Below are positions 11,405-21,639 of a DNA stretch of 64,000 nucleotides, piece by piece. Position 1 is the first letter of the stretch. Each line of letters starts with the position of its first letter. The position numbers and the translations under genes are program-made. Below the pieces are notes generated by a model. The model saw only the letters and a list, made by a program, of their open reading frames with translations. It was not told the origin of the DNA and ran no database searches. Where the stretch lies: NCBI GenBank assembly GCA_012656075.1, contig JAAKBF010000207.1:248001-312000 (forward strand), read 5' to 3'. Source of the DNA: Phytophthora hibernalis. Its lineage: Eukaryota > Oomycota > Peronosporomycetes > Peronosporales > Peronosporaceae.

Positions 11405-11609
11405 ACACGCGTGGGGCTGCATGTGTATGGCGTTTGTCGACCGACTGGCCTGTCCTGACCTGCTGCCGATGCTGTGTATGACGCGCTGCCAGATAAGAGG
11501 AGAGCGACTCGCTGCCGGCGTTAGACAAGAGACGAACACATTGCCGGGAGGATTTATACAGGACAGCGCACAGCACAATGCAACCATCGCTTCTATTAAA
11601 CTCTTGTGT

Positions 11610-12295
11610 CTACTCATTCAGTTGAGCCGCGAACGCGTAGAGCTTATGTTGGACGATATAGTCCAACACCGCTGGATCCAGGAGCTTCCCAGCTCGGCGA
11701 GATCCGAAGTCGCGCGCACCATAGTAGACGACACGTCACTGAGATCGGGCACATGCACGAACGTGATTCTGTCTGCTGTCTGCTCTCTCCACGGCGACTC
11801 GACGCCCTCCCGATCCACGACCAGTAGCTTGACCAATTGCATCAGCTCATCCCCTCGCTTCCACTTGCCAGCCAATAGATCCGCGTACGTGTCGCCGCCC
11901 AGCAGCATCGTGAAGTTCGTGTCCGGGTGCTTGGCCAGCAGGTAGTGCACCAGGTCGATGCTGCCGAGTCGAAGCTGCTCTGGCCTGTCGCTGGCTGCGG
12001 CCGCGTTCTCGAACATCTCGCGCTCTTCCTGCACGACTTGGAGCCTCGCGCCGGTGTCTCCGTCACGCTGCAGCGTCTCGAGCGCCAAGCGACACATCGC
12101 CAGGCGGTGCGCGAACGGCGCGAGCTGCCTCTTGCTCGAGTAAATGTGCTGGTACACGGGCAGCAGCCAGATCTCGTCGTATAGCGGGCGGCAGTGCTGC
12201 ACGACGCCCATGTGGCCCGCGCGGCCCGTCGGCGGGTTGGCCGACAGCCCGAAGAGCAGCACCTCGCGCGCCATGCTCTGTATAACGCGGCGCAT
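11610..12295 (-). CDS. Nicotinate/NMN adenylyltransferase-like nucleotidyltransferase, one apparent frameshift
   Basis: About 228 residues. HIGH-type nucleotidyltransferase signature SANPPTGRAGHMGVV at the start, matching the G.xNPP(H/T)..GH loop of NadD/NMNAT enzymes, which join ATP to (nicotinate) mononucleotide in NAD synthesis. LLGGDTYADLLAGKW resembles the G.D......W segment, and DVSSTMVR matches the closing (I/V)SST..R motif. As printed the frame stops at 11618, but an extra base at C3 (11688-11690) gives a typical ending with KLYAF and a stop at 11,610-11,612. The start is either 12295 or the Met at 12274. It is divergent from the DTD gene with an 89-bp spacer containing two ATTGG boxes. 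Confidence 0.75.
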
Positions 12296-12384
12296 AGGGT
12301 CACCATTGGATAAAACAGAAACGCAAAAATACCTGATTGGTGGAAAAGATACAAGTACGTCACCACTGGAGTTCTTGGAGCGCG
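12296..12384. promoter_or_regulatory. 89-bp bidirectional promoter (nucleotidyltransferase / DTD)
   Basis: The spacer between two divergent start codons contains ATTGG at about 12305 and GATTGG at 12335-12340, both inverted CCAAT cores. No TATA-like sequence stands out. Confidence 0.4.
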
Positions 12385-13080
12385 ATGAAAGTGGTGATGC
12401 AGCGCGTGACCAGCGCCTCCGTCCGCGTGGAGGGAGAGATCGTGGGCCAGATTGGCAAGGGGCTGCTGTGCTTCGTGGGTATTGGACACGGCGACACCGA
12501 GGACGACGCTGAGTGGTGCTGCCGCCGCCTGCTGGTACAGAATCTCAACCCCCAAATGTGTCACTACCGTAGAACTGATGCATTTGGTGTGATTGCTGTC
12601 AGAACGCTCGTTTGTGGCCGGAGGAGTCTGGGCGTCCATGGAAGATGTCACTGAAGAGCAACGGCTACGAGGTGCTGCTGGTGAGCCAATTCACGCTGCA
12701 CGGCCAATTCGCTGGTAACAAGCCCGATTTCCACCTCTCCAGTACGAGGTCTACGTGCGGAAGAGGATAAAGATATAAGAGCTGTCTGTCATGATGTTTG
12801 ACACTTGAGTTTGCTTCTTTGCAGTGAGCCCCGAACCGGCCAAAAAGTTTTACGATGCCTTCTGTGACCGCGTCCGTCGCGAGCACATTGCTGACAAGGT
12901 GGCGGAGGGCGAGTTTGGCGCCTACATGGAGGTGGCTCTTGTACGTGCGCTAAACATTGCATTGACTATGCAGTATCTTGTATACTTTGTGGCAACTAAC
13001 AGGAGGATGACTTGCAGGTGAACGACGGACCAATTACGATGCTGATCAATTCTAAGGAAAGGAAGCCGGCCAAGATTTAG
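12385..13080 (+). CDS. DTD1: D-aminoacyl-tRNA deacylase, 4 exons
   Basis: CDS is join(12385..12534, 12603..12741, 12825..12940, 13018..13080), 155 residues. DTD removes D-amino acids (and glycine mischarged on tRNA-Ala) from tRNA in the cytosol. Family marks: MKVVMQRVTSASVRV start, GQIGKGLLCFVGI, LLVSQFTLHG (the SQFTL active-site motif), GNKPDFHLSM, and near the end MEVALVNDGPITMLI, which contains the N-x-GP-(V/I)-T motif (here NDGPIT). Introns of 68, 83 and 77 bp have GT..AG ends, and the phases rejoin to RRLLNARLWPEE, HLSMSPEPAK and MEVALVNDG. No frameshift. The fit to the family across every junction makes this the best-resolved gene structure of the window. Confidence 0.95.
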
Positions 13081-13329
13081 AGGACTTCCGGTGAGGTTGG
13101 CTCGCATAAATAATGCCAGCGCATGTGCACATATACCCGATATAGACGGAAACCGTGGGGTCTTCATGCCCCCTCCTTGTTGACCTGTTCCAGCATCGCA
13201 TGACTATATTTGTTCATCGATGAAGACCCATCAATTGCTGAGTACATGTGCGTTGTTCTGTGCGCGAACTAACTTTTATAACTCATTCAGAAATCCTATC
13301 TCGTCTTTGCGCTTTGCGTGAATCCAACG

Positions 13330-15424
13330 ATGCCGACACCTTTGGGCTACTCGAAGGTGCTACTGGGTACGGAGACAGACACAACGGGTCCAATCTATCG
13401 CTCGTTGGCAGCTCCTCGGGATGCTGTGCTACAAGACCAAGCAAATCCAGACGACCCGTTCGTGGGTCTCACGCGACCAGAGGCACCAAGTTTGTACCAC
13501 AGCTTTGTGGGCACTGCGCAGGTTAAAGGATCGATGCCATGCCTCGGTGTACAGCCTATCGTCGATGGAGTTGCGCAACCATTTGAGTGGCTAACGTATG
13601 CGCAAGTTGCAACACGGGTGGCAAATGCCGCCGCTGGAATGATGCACCTGGATCTGTTGCCCGTCATTAATGGGGAAGGTAGCAACCGAATGCTCGCCAT
13701 TTATATGAAGAATTCTATCGATTGGGTTGTAGCAGAGTATGCGGCTTACTTTTCAGCGCTGTTGTCGTGGCACTCTATGATACGCTTGGACCCGACTCGA
13801 CACAGTTCATTCTGAACCAGACGGAGATCACCACTATTGTTTGCACGGCTGCGGAGTTACCCAAACTAACACAAGTCGGTTCAAAATGCCCGTACCTGAA
13901 AAATGTTGTGATTTCGGGCGGGTGCACTGGCGAAGCACAATTTGAAGCCGAATGTGACGCTCGCGCTGCGGGATTGAACCTGCTTCATTTGGAAGTGATC
14001 GAGACGGAGGGTCAAAAGCACCCAATTGCACCGGACCTACCAACAGGTGAAGATTTGGCTTCAATCATGTATACATCAGGAACCACGGGCGACCCGAAGG
14101 GTGCCATGCTCACACATGCTGGGATCCTTTGCGTCTGCACAGCCGTAAAAGATTTTTGCCTTTCGGGTGGACATGCGTTCACAACCGATAGCGTGTATTT
14201 GTCATACCTTCCTTTGGCACACATCATGGAGCGCACCTCTTTGGCGAACTCGTTCAGCGCAGGGAGTCGAGTAGGCTTCTCTCAAGGCAATCCGCTGAAG
14301 CTTGTCGATGATATAAAGGCTCTGCGTCCAACAGTTTTCGTCACCGTTCCTCGGTTGCTCAATCGGATCTACGACTCAATTACCGCAAAAATGCTGAATG
14401 GCAAGAAGTCGGTGGCCTTCTTGTTCAAAATGGGAGTTCGTACAAAGCTACGCCGCCTGCGACGACATGGAATCTCCCATCACGCGTTCTGGGATCGTTT
14501 GCTTTTTCGCAAGATCAGAGCTGGACTTGGACTCGATCGTTGCAACTTTATCATTTCTGGATCAGCTCCACTGTCTCCTGATGTGCTGGACTTTTGTCGA
14601 ATTGCTCTCCTGGCGACACTTGTAGAAGGTTACGGGCAGACGGAGACTTGCGGTGGTGTTACCGCTACACCATTCGAGGACTTGGCAACCGGCTTCGTTG
14701 GCACACCTAACACTGCGGCAGAAATCCGCCTCGAGTCCGTCCTCGATATGGGCTATCTGGTGACGGACCGAACTCACGGTGAAGGCTCTGCCGCCGTGCC
14801 TTGCATGGGGCGAGGAGAAATATGTGTGCGAGGACCAACATTATTTAAGGGATATTTCAAGCAACCGGACAAGACTGCCGAAACGATAGATGCGAGTGGC
14901 TGGTTGCACACAGGAGATGTCGGGATGTGGTCGACGCTAGGTCAATTACGCATCATTGATCGGAAGAAAACATCTTCAAGCTGTCCCAAGGCGAGTATGT
15001 GGCTCCGGAGAAGATTGAAAACGTTCTGGTAACGTGTCCGAGCATAGCTCAAATTTTTGTAGCGGGAGACAGCTTCCACTCGCACGTCGTGGGCATTATT
15101 GTGCCAGATGAACCAGCAATTCGTTTGATTGCGAAGGCCAACGGACTATTGAACGCTACTTTCCGCGAGCTATGCGACCACGACCTGATCAGGGGCATCG
15201 TGAAGAAAGAGATCGAGGAGGCCTCCAAGCGTGCGAAACTCGCCGGCTTCGAACGCGTGCGCGAGATTTATCTGCACCACAACCTCTTCACTGTAGACAA
15301 CGAGCTGCTTACCCCCACGTTCAAACTTCGCCGCGGTGACGCTCAAAAGCTTTTTAAGAATGAGATCGACCACATGTACGTTCTCACGGGGACAGCGTCG
15401 TCAAGACCGCAATCCCTGACATAA
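13330..15424 (+). CDS. Long-chain acyl-CoA synthetase, two apparent frameshifts
   Basis: About 698 residues. ATP-dependent activation of fatty acids to acyl-CoA (ANL superfamily), usually at ER, peroxisome or lipid-body membranes. Motifs: TSGTTGDPKGAMLTH (AMP-binding P-loop), YLPLAHIMER, GYGQTETCGG, GWLHTGDVGMW, and RIIDRKK followed by EYVAPEKIE, the linker and C-terminal domain with the catalytic lysine region. The ATG at 13330 was preferred to an upstream GTG. The frame breaks at G13756 and at the A4 run 14967-14970; one more base at each restores ACSL sequence, so both look like sequence errors. CTCATTCA about 45 bp upstream resembles an oomycete initiator. The C-terminus SRPQSLT is not a peroxisomal PTS1. 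Confidence 0.9.
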
Positions 15425-15718
15425 AGTAGACCACTTGGCGCGATCTTTTCAACCGCTTCATCGCTTTTCCCGTCTATTATGCATCCTGTCGTCATGTAAC
15501 CTAGCAATCAACCCTCTGCACAACCCCTCTCCGTATCATATCCGTCTACTTATCCGAGCGGCGACCGAGACGTTTTAGCCGTCTGCGGTAGTGCGAGCAC
15601 GGACGCTTGCCATGGTTGGCCTACGTAACCCACTAGCAAGTCAGTACCTCATCACGCAGTCAACAGTACCTTCCCAAATCACCGGAACGCACCTTTCTCG
15701 GCCGACGAGCGTTGCGAT

Positions 15719-15995
15719 TCAGCAGCTGCAGCGCCACCGGACCTCCGTGAGACGCATCCGCTCCAGTGCGAACTCGAGGTTATCTCTCATGTTCATCATG
15801 TACTGCGGAGCTTCCGGCTTGACCACCAGGGCTTTTGCTGCACATCGAAAGTCAGAAAAAGGTGCTGGACGTCGATGCAATTGGTCAGCGACGCGTACTT
15901 GGAGGAAAGAGATCCCAGAGCTTCGTCTGCGAGGAGAAGAAGCGGTGCACCACCGAGGCACGAGGCACCACGAGCTGGAGCACCATGGACATCAT
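15719..15995 (-). CDS. Small conserved-looking protein of unknown function (about 92 residues), two apparent frameshifts
   Basis: I do not recognise it. Read from the ATG at 15995 with one extra base at the A3/T3 run 15906-15908 and one at T4 15833-15836, a continuous frame gives a mixed-charge protein: MMSMVLQLVVPRASV, then SSKYASLTNCIDVQHLFLTF, then EAPQYMMNMRDNLEFALERM, ending RWRCSC at 15719. The middle and end look like two amphipathic helices. Support for a real gene is that both breaks fall in homopolymers, like those in conserved genes nearby, and that it faces the MIS12-like gene across 141 bp with two CCAAT boxes. The plus-strand ORFs here have no similar quality. Confidence 0.4.
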
Positions 15996-16061
15996 CACCG
16001 CTGGACGGAGACACAATCAAACAATACCGGTAAGTTTCTGCTTGGAAACGGCTGCATTTTC

Positions 16062-16090
16062 ATTGGCTGAAATCGATAGAAATTGGCTGG
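16062..16090. promoter_or_regulatory. Paired CCAAT boxes in a divergent promoter
   Basis: ATTGGCTGA (16062-16070) and ATTGGCTGG (16082-16090) lie 20 bp apart in the 141-bp spacer between the small minus-strand gene and the MIS12-like gene, 47-75 bp before the ATG at 16137. Confidence 0.45.
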
Positions 16091-16136
16091 TGTTGTACAC
16101 ACCAACTACGTTTTTTCAAATTTCAATTGTGACAAC

Positions 16137-17170
16137 ATGGCCGAAGGCGAGACCGGCATCTTGGCGGGCTTCTTGCCAGCGTGTACGTGGGGCATCTCAC
16201 TCGTCCAGTGTTATTACCCGGATTCTACTTAAATTTCTGACCCTAACGGACCCGAATTGGAATGCGACTGACGCTGTAGTGACCGAGCAAATCTCCGAAA
16301 GTGTCGTGGAGGTCACTGGGGAAGTGGAAAATGCGCTGCATCAGGTAGGAATTGCGTCGTTCTCTGAGGGTCTGTACGCTATAAAATGTGCTTATATGTT
16401 ATGATTTTGTGGGACACAGAGACTGGAGTCGACGGGCAGCAAGAAGAAGCAGGCAAGGCAGCTGAACACTGTCGCCAAGGTGAGAAAAAGAGCTCTTCGT
16501 CGTGCGAGGGGTTGGAGACGCGGTTCTCATTGTGTGTATGTTGCAGAGCTCTGGCAAATATATGGCCAAGATACACCGCGCGTTCGAGAAGAATTTCGAC
16601 AAGTTTGAGTTGTACGTGCGTCGCAACATTGTGTCGGTGCCTGAGGCGCTAGCGGACGAGGTGGCACAGATTCGGGCGGAGAAGCTGAAGAAGGGTGGAG
16701 AAGAAGAGGTGGCAACACTGCAAGAGGATGATGAGACAACATTGCTATCTAAGGAAGAGAAGGAGGAGCGACGTGTAGATTTGCAACTGGAGGCGCTGCG
16801 ACTTAGACTTCGCGAGTTGACGGCGTCGAACCAGCGTTTGGAGCTCGAGCAGAAGGCGCTGGACGAGCGCACACAGCACTTCCACGATATCGTGGATAAG
16901 GTAGCATTTCTAGACGACGTACCAGAACGGGCTATTTCACCGTTAAAGCGCACGGCGGAACACATTTCGGCACTCCACGAGGCGTATCTGCAGATGGACA
17001 GTATTCAGACAGCGCTGGAAGAAGATTCGCGGCAGTTCAAGCGATCTAAAATGACCACGCGGGGCAGCTTCCGGAATCTGCGAAAGCGGTTTACAGCACG
17101 AACGGCAGAAATGACGTACAGGACGACTGAAGATCTTGAGCAGCTACACTCCAAACTGCTCACTATGTAG
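16137..17170 (+). CDS. MIS12-like kinetochore protein, spliced; 5' exon unresolved
   Basis: The well-supported exons end at 16344 (CAG/gtagga), then 16420..16479, then 16547..17170 (stop). The acceptors are acacag and ttgcag and the reading frame is kept. The joined product contains VTEQISESVVEV...VENAL, resembling the MIS12 NAV..(Y/C)I.D helix, then FDKFELYVRRNIVSVPE, the F-DK-E-YV-RN---VPE motif of MIS12, then long coiled coils (about 16,680-17,050) with basic ends. MIS12 is the keystone of the MIND complex linking CENP-C to the outer kinetochore. The ATG at 16137 (AEGETGILAGFLP) is a natural start, but I could not join it cleanly to the exon ending at 16344; a missing base or a further intron is likely. 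About 250 residues expected. Confidence 0.6.
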
Positions 17171-17444
17171 CTTGACTCCTCTGTGAGCCTGTTTCTGTAT
17201 ACACAAGAATCAATTGATACATGTAACTCTAAGCACGCCGTCTATCCGTATCGCAGCAGGCGTCCCCCTGCCTTCTCTGTCCCTGCAGCAGTGCTGCCAG
17301 CTCATATCAATCCACCCTTTGGTTCATTTATGTCGGATTTACTGTCTTTCTCCAGCAAAGTGCAGCCATTTTCAGCTGCGGCTGTTAAAGGTGCCACCAT
17401 CTCCGCTGTCGAAAAGCCCGTTCTGTTGCTGAGATCTGTGCGTT

Positions 17445-17937
17445 TTACTCGTCGTCGTCGTGCAGGTCGTCAAGGACGTCGCCGTCGGTCGCGTCCTCAC
17501 TCTCCTCGTCGTCGTCTCCGATCTCTACAGGCATCGGCAGTGCGCCAATCTCCGACCGCTCGTACTTGAGTTTGCCGTCCACCAGCAGGTAGTTGCCCTG
17601 GGGGCCTCCTCGGCGTGCTCCTCGTGGTGGCCGTGGCCGTGGTCCCACGGGTGCTCCAGCCCCTGCAATAGACACAGCAACATATCAAAATTAACAGCAA
17701 TTATTATTAATGATAATGCAATTGTTGCGTCCGTACCAGCAGAGCGCGGCCGTCCTGTTTTGCCCGCCAGAAGACCCAGAGCCAGAGCATCGTGCCGTAT
17801 GCCAGCGCCAGGTTCTTGTGCACAGGGCTCACGTGGAAGTGCATGCCGTGAGGGTAACTGTGGCCATGCGCCGAGGACATGGATCGGCGGCCAGAGGCGG
17901 CGGCCATGCGCCGGGCGAGGAAACCGGCAGCGCGCAT
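17445..17937 (-). CDS. NDUFB2: NADH:ubiquinone oxidoreductase subunit NDUFB2, 2 exons, one apparent frameshift
   Basis: CDS is complement(join(17445..17662, 17737..17937)), about 139 residues. Accessory subunit in the membrane arm of mitochondrial complex I. The N-terminus MRAAGFLARRMAAASGRRSM is a targeting peptide; HVSPVHK, one membrane helix (ALAYGTMLWLWVFWRA) and KQDGRALLGLEHPW, spanning the intron, are the family signature (R-DG---L-G--HPW), followed by a His-rich GHGHH stretch. The 74-bp intron starts gtacgg and ends ttgcag. At a G5/C5 run (17600-17604) one base is missing; beyond it an Asp/Glu-rich tail not typical of NDUFB2 elsewhere continues to the stop at 17445. Confidence 0.85.
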
Positions 17938-17980
17938 TTTCGTGTCGGAGTTTTCTTGCGTTCCGCTGGTCTGTCCCCCT

Positions 17981-18021
17981 TGCAAATGAGCGGCAGAGAA
18001 GCTGCGCCATCGATTGGCTGA
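17981..18021 (-). promoter_or_regulatory. NDUFB2 promoter: CCAAT box plus initiator/FPR-like element
   Basis: On the minus strand TCAGCCAAT (18013-18021) is followed 23 bp later by CTCATTTGCA (17981-17990), 44-53 bp before the ATG. CTCATTTGC resembles the oomycete initiator with flanking promoter region (YCAYTYY and WTTTNC). The match is by eye. Confidence 0.4.
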
Positions 18022-18139
18022 AAAACAGTTTTTGATTTGGCGAATCAAATGGCAATTTTCACGATTGTGAGGTACCGGTACCAGATAGGTAGCGAAGCTA
18101 GCTATTGGGAAGCCCAACGAGGATTATTTGACGTCAACT

Positions 18140-18610
18140 GGGTCAACGTTCGTGCAACATGAGTGTGTGGTCAACACATATTTTGGTGGTCAACAAAGTG
18201 AATTTAGAGTCAAGCCGTCAACCGACTCGACTGAGTGTGACCGAGCGAGCTTGTTGGACTTCAGTGTGTAGAGTGTGAGCCCGTTGAGTTTGAGTGTAGT
18301 GTGTGTGAGCTCGATGGGTTTGTTGAGTGCGAACGAGCGAGCCCATGGAAGCTCAAGACAAATTCTGTGTTGAGTGTGTGCGCCGAAAGTGTAACGTTGT
18401 TTGAGCCGTCGAGTAGGTTGAGTGTTAATGAGTGAGTACATGGGAGATGAAGCCATGTTCTGTGTAGTGTGCGCAGGTTGAGTACGATTGCGTGATCAAA
18501 TTTAATATCGACGCAGGGAATATGTGAGCCTATGCACTCTGGACTCGACACCATGCACTGCGACGAGAGCTTCGAGTACGCGGGCTTTCGTGAATACCAA
18601 TAAATAGGGA
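18140..18610. repeat. G/T-skewed sequence with degenerate GAGTGTG and GGTCAAC repeats
   Basis: No credible coding sequence. GGTCAAC or GTCAAC recurs at about 18140, 18169, 18187 and 18208, and GAGTGTG/TGAGTGT-type words recur through 18230-18440. The stretch ends with CAATAAATAGGG just before gag-like sequence of element A. It could be a diverged LTR or leader of element A, but it does not match the region after the element, so the assignment is open. Confidence 0.35.
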
Positions 18611-18689
18611 GTGAAAATAAATTTCATCGATGCCAACGCCACGCTTAATATTCTATCTCCCAGACTAAACAACGTACCTAGTTATAACC

Positions 18690-19683
18690 CCCGATTTAAT
18701 CAATCGGCGAAAGCACGGTACTACTCGGCGAGGCGTGAAGAAAAGGAGCATGTTTGCGACTATCTGAACCGGCTAAATGGCTACGCCAGGAACGCCGGGG
18801 TACAATTTGAGCACGGCAGTCGTGAGGCCAAGGATCACGTAGAACACTTTCTCGATACATGCGAAGACCGAGCCTTGGAAGAACGTCTGTGTCAAGTGCG
18901 GGTCAAGAATATTCACGACCTGGAAGACATGATAAACGATATCCTCCGACGCCGCGAACGAAAAAAGGGACGCGAGTCCTCGGTGCGACGCCCCAAAGGC
19001 CAATATGATAGTCATCGCCGTGACGATGGACGCTCCGAGGATTCGTGGAACCCCTACCGGCGGGACCGAGATGATGGTCGGCGTCGGGAAGATCGGTATC
19101 GGTATGACAACTGACGTCGAGACGATCGCCAATACCGACCGAGGGTTACTCTAGCTGAAGCACTGACAGACATGGTCGCTGCGTTGAAGGTGGACGGCTC
19201 GGTCGACCCGCGAGGGAACCTGCAGAGGCATCGAGTGGGAGTTATGATGATACCGAGGGTGACGACCCGGAGTACTACCCAAGCAAGAGCGACCGAGGCT
19301 GGGACAGGTACTCGGACGATGAATATGCGTCGGATGATTACCACGGTCACGTGGCTGCCGCGAACGATTCGGAGCGTCGTCACGCCGCCGAGGGAACGTT
19401 CGCTCGGGCTGACAGTCGCCGGCCGAGGGTTGGGCATAACCAATACCCGCACGACCGAGACAACCGAGGCATAGGCGGACGGGATGGTCGCCGACAACAT
19501 GGCCCGTGTGCCGCCTGTGGTGGGCTCACGCACTCGGCGCACTACTGTTTCAAGAGGTGAAAGATGTGCAAACAAGTCCACGACGCGGGAAAGTGTGAAG
19601 CATTCAACGAGCTAGCGTCTCTTCTGAAGGCGAAGGTGGAGAAGAAAGACCTCTCGCCAGAACTTCAAGAATTGGTCTATGGG
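18690..19683 (+). pseudogene. gag of element A (N-terminally truncated)
   Basis: Structural protein of a gypsy element. FNQSAKARYYSARREEKEH and DYLNRLNGYARNAG correspond to the capsid-like domain also found in element B (RTRYYSAKRKSNEP, LIRLNGYARTTK), followed by a long Arg/Asp-rich (RDDGR, RRDRD) stretch and a zinc knuckle CAACGGLTHSAHYC at about 19,510-19,552. A TGA (19,558-19,560) separates the knuckle from the KMCKQVHDAGKCEAF tail. The first part of gag, seen in element B, is missing, and the frame changes between about 19,110 and 19,480. The mid-part is recognisable in overlapping frames, consistent with missing bases. Confidence 0.7.
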
Positions 19684-19721
19684 AGTCATTTAAACTAGGT
19701 AGCCCGCCAACTGAAACTGGG

Positions 19722-20400
19722 TTGGTTCCAATCGGGCTGCCACAGTTAGCTGAGCCTGCGCTGGACGCCGACTATTTGTTTGCGTTCACTGGTTCGTGCA
19801 TACGGCCTGATGACTTGAATATGGATTATGTGAAATCGACGGAAAATGGAGACGAGAGAGGCGCAAGCCTCGGTGAGAGTGAAGTGAATTTGAAATGTGA
19901 AGAGGAAGCTACTGGTACGGTTACCGAGGCTTCAATCGCGAGTATGGCTGTGACCGAACGCGAGCCCCGAAGTCTCGACCAGGCAATCAAGTTGTTGTTT
20001 GGTGAGAGGATGGGGTGGTGGTCGTCCCAATGCTACGATAAGAGAAAGCGATTGCGTGCTATGGTAAACGGGGCAGCGGATGACGCGCGAACGAGGATTC
20101 TGCTCGACACTGGAGCGAATGTGAGCGTGATATCAGCTTCCTATGCGAAGAAACTACGCGTGCGGGAGGTTTCAGACCACGATCGTAGTCTGGAGGTTAG
20201 AGGAATCAATCTAGGAGTGGTGGAGACACGCCGCCGAGCACTCGTTAAGATCACCCTCGGGTGGGAGCGAGTATATGAATTCGAGTTGTGGATTATGGAT
20301 CATAGCGCAGGAGTCGATGTAGTCCTCGGCAGAGACTTCATGATCCCAGCTGGAGTGCGGTTATATTTAGTTTCATGGCACGTCCCGGTTACTGGATGAG
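19722..20400 (+). CDS. Retroviral-type aspartic protease of element A
   Basis: The frame 19722-20399 carries RILLDTGANVSVISASYA (active-site DTGA, one Asp per subunit as in retropepsins), then VLGRDFMIPAGVRL, the second conserved G(R/T)DFM region. It is preceded by FGERMGWWSSQCYD, also seen in element B as SGERLGWWSTQKFD, which marks these two elements as related. It would cleave the Gag-Pol polyprotein. The frame ends at 20,400 and a linker continues in other frames to about 21,495. Confidence 0.8.
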
Positions 20401-20403
20401 GTT

Positions 20404-21495
20404 ATGGTTCCCCTGGTGAAGTCCCAGAACGCGGATGACGCTCCAGTATGCGGTCTACAAGTAGTCGGTGGTCCGACCGAGGATCTGTCAGTCGCCGGAC
20501 GGGAGTGGCACGAGTTCAAACTACCTCGACGACGCCCATCTCTGAACACCCACGAGGTGTGGGTTCGCCGGATTGGGAATCTCGTGCCGACAGTGACGAG
20601 GTTTCAGCGGGTATAACCAGCGATTATCCGGCTGACTAATGTGTCACCGAGGGTTGATCACTGTTCCAACCACGAATCGGTGGTGTTATGGGTACCACGT
20701 GGCGATCTCCCGCAAGGGCGTGGCTATACCCGGCTACGATCGGCGAAGTACGACGAATGGCAAGTGCTGGCGTACGCTGAGTGCCGGGATAACACGTTGC
20801 TGGAGTGTGAAAGCAAGATGTACGAGCTGGTTAGCCAGTCAACCACCGGCAGTCGAGCGGCGAGAATATCCGACACCCCGGAAGATTCTTTCCCGACCGG
20901 CGACACACCAAGATGGGCGTCGGGTGGCCCGTCCACCGAGTGTTGATGAGTGCCACGGCCAATTGAACGAGTGCGACCAACCGACAGTAACCGTTACTTT
21001 GGCAACCTCGGACATAGTGGCTATGGACATGGAAGCCGAGGAAAGTGAGGGTTCAACCATGTTCGAATTCTCGGACATGGTTGACGGCGATGTAAGTACC
21101 GGCGAGGCACCGCAAACCGAGGTCACCGAAGACTCGGAGGCACGCCTGGAGTCTGTGTTCGTAGCGCTTATGGATGGTGTTTCCGCTAACGCGGCTGTCG
21201 ACATTGACGATGACCCCGGTGGTGCAGCCGAGCATGTGGCAAATGAAATGGAGTTGACTGATTACGCTCATGAGCTGGCATTCCTGCCTGACCTGACCAA
21301 AGCTTCGGAGACGGTTTTGGATTATACAGGACCCAACCAAACGAACCCGAAGGCCACGTCCGAGCAACAACGAGCATTGATCAACGTGTTACAGAAGCAT
21401 GAGCAGATCATGATTTCGAGCGGAAATGCTCTGCCCCAGCCAGCCTATGGCGTGGCATGCGATATCGATGTACAGGGGCACCCTCCGATTAAACA
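20404..21495 (+). pseudogene. Linker between protease and reverse transcriptase, element A
   Basis: Frames at 20404, 20641 and 20639-21631 together match the protease-RT linker of element B: PRGDLPQGRGYTRL, SAKYDEWQVLAYA, then an acidic stretch with DYAHELAFLPDLTKA, and finally ISSGNALPQPAYGVACDIDV and IKQR. In element B the RT begins directly after IKQR; here sequence similarity stops there and antisense-ORF sequence starts, which places the deletion breakpoint at about 21,497. Confidence 0.65.
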
Positions 21496-21639
21496 GAGGC
21501 TAGGTGGAGCCGGGGTAGGCGGAGTCGGGACCGACGGAGTCGATGGAGTCATGACCGAGGCAGTCTGCGACAATACTGGCGGCTCGGGGTCACCGAGCTT
21601 TTGGGTAAAACCGGAACAAAGGCGACCCTGAGGTCTGAG

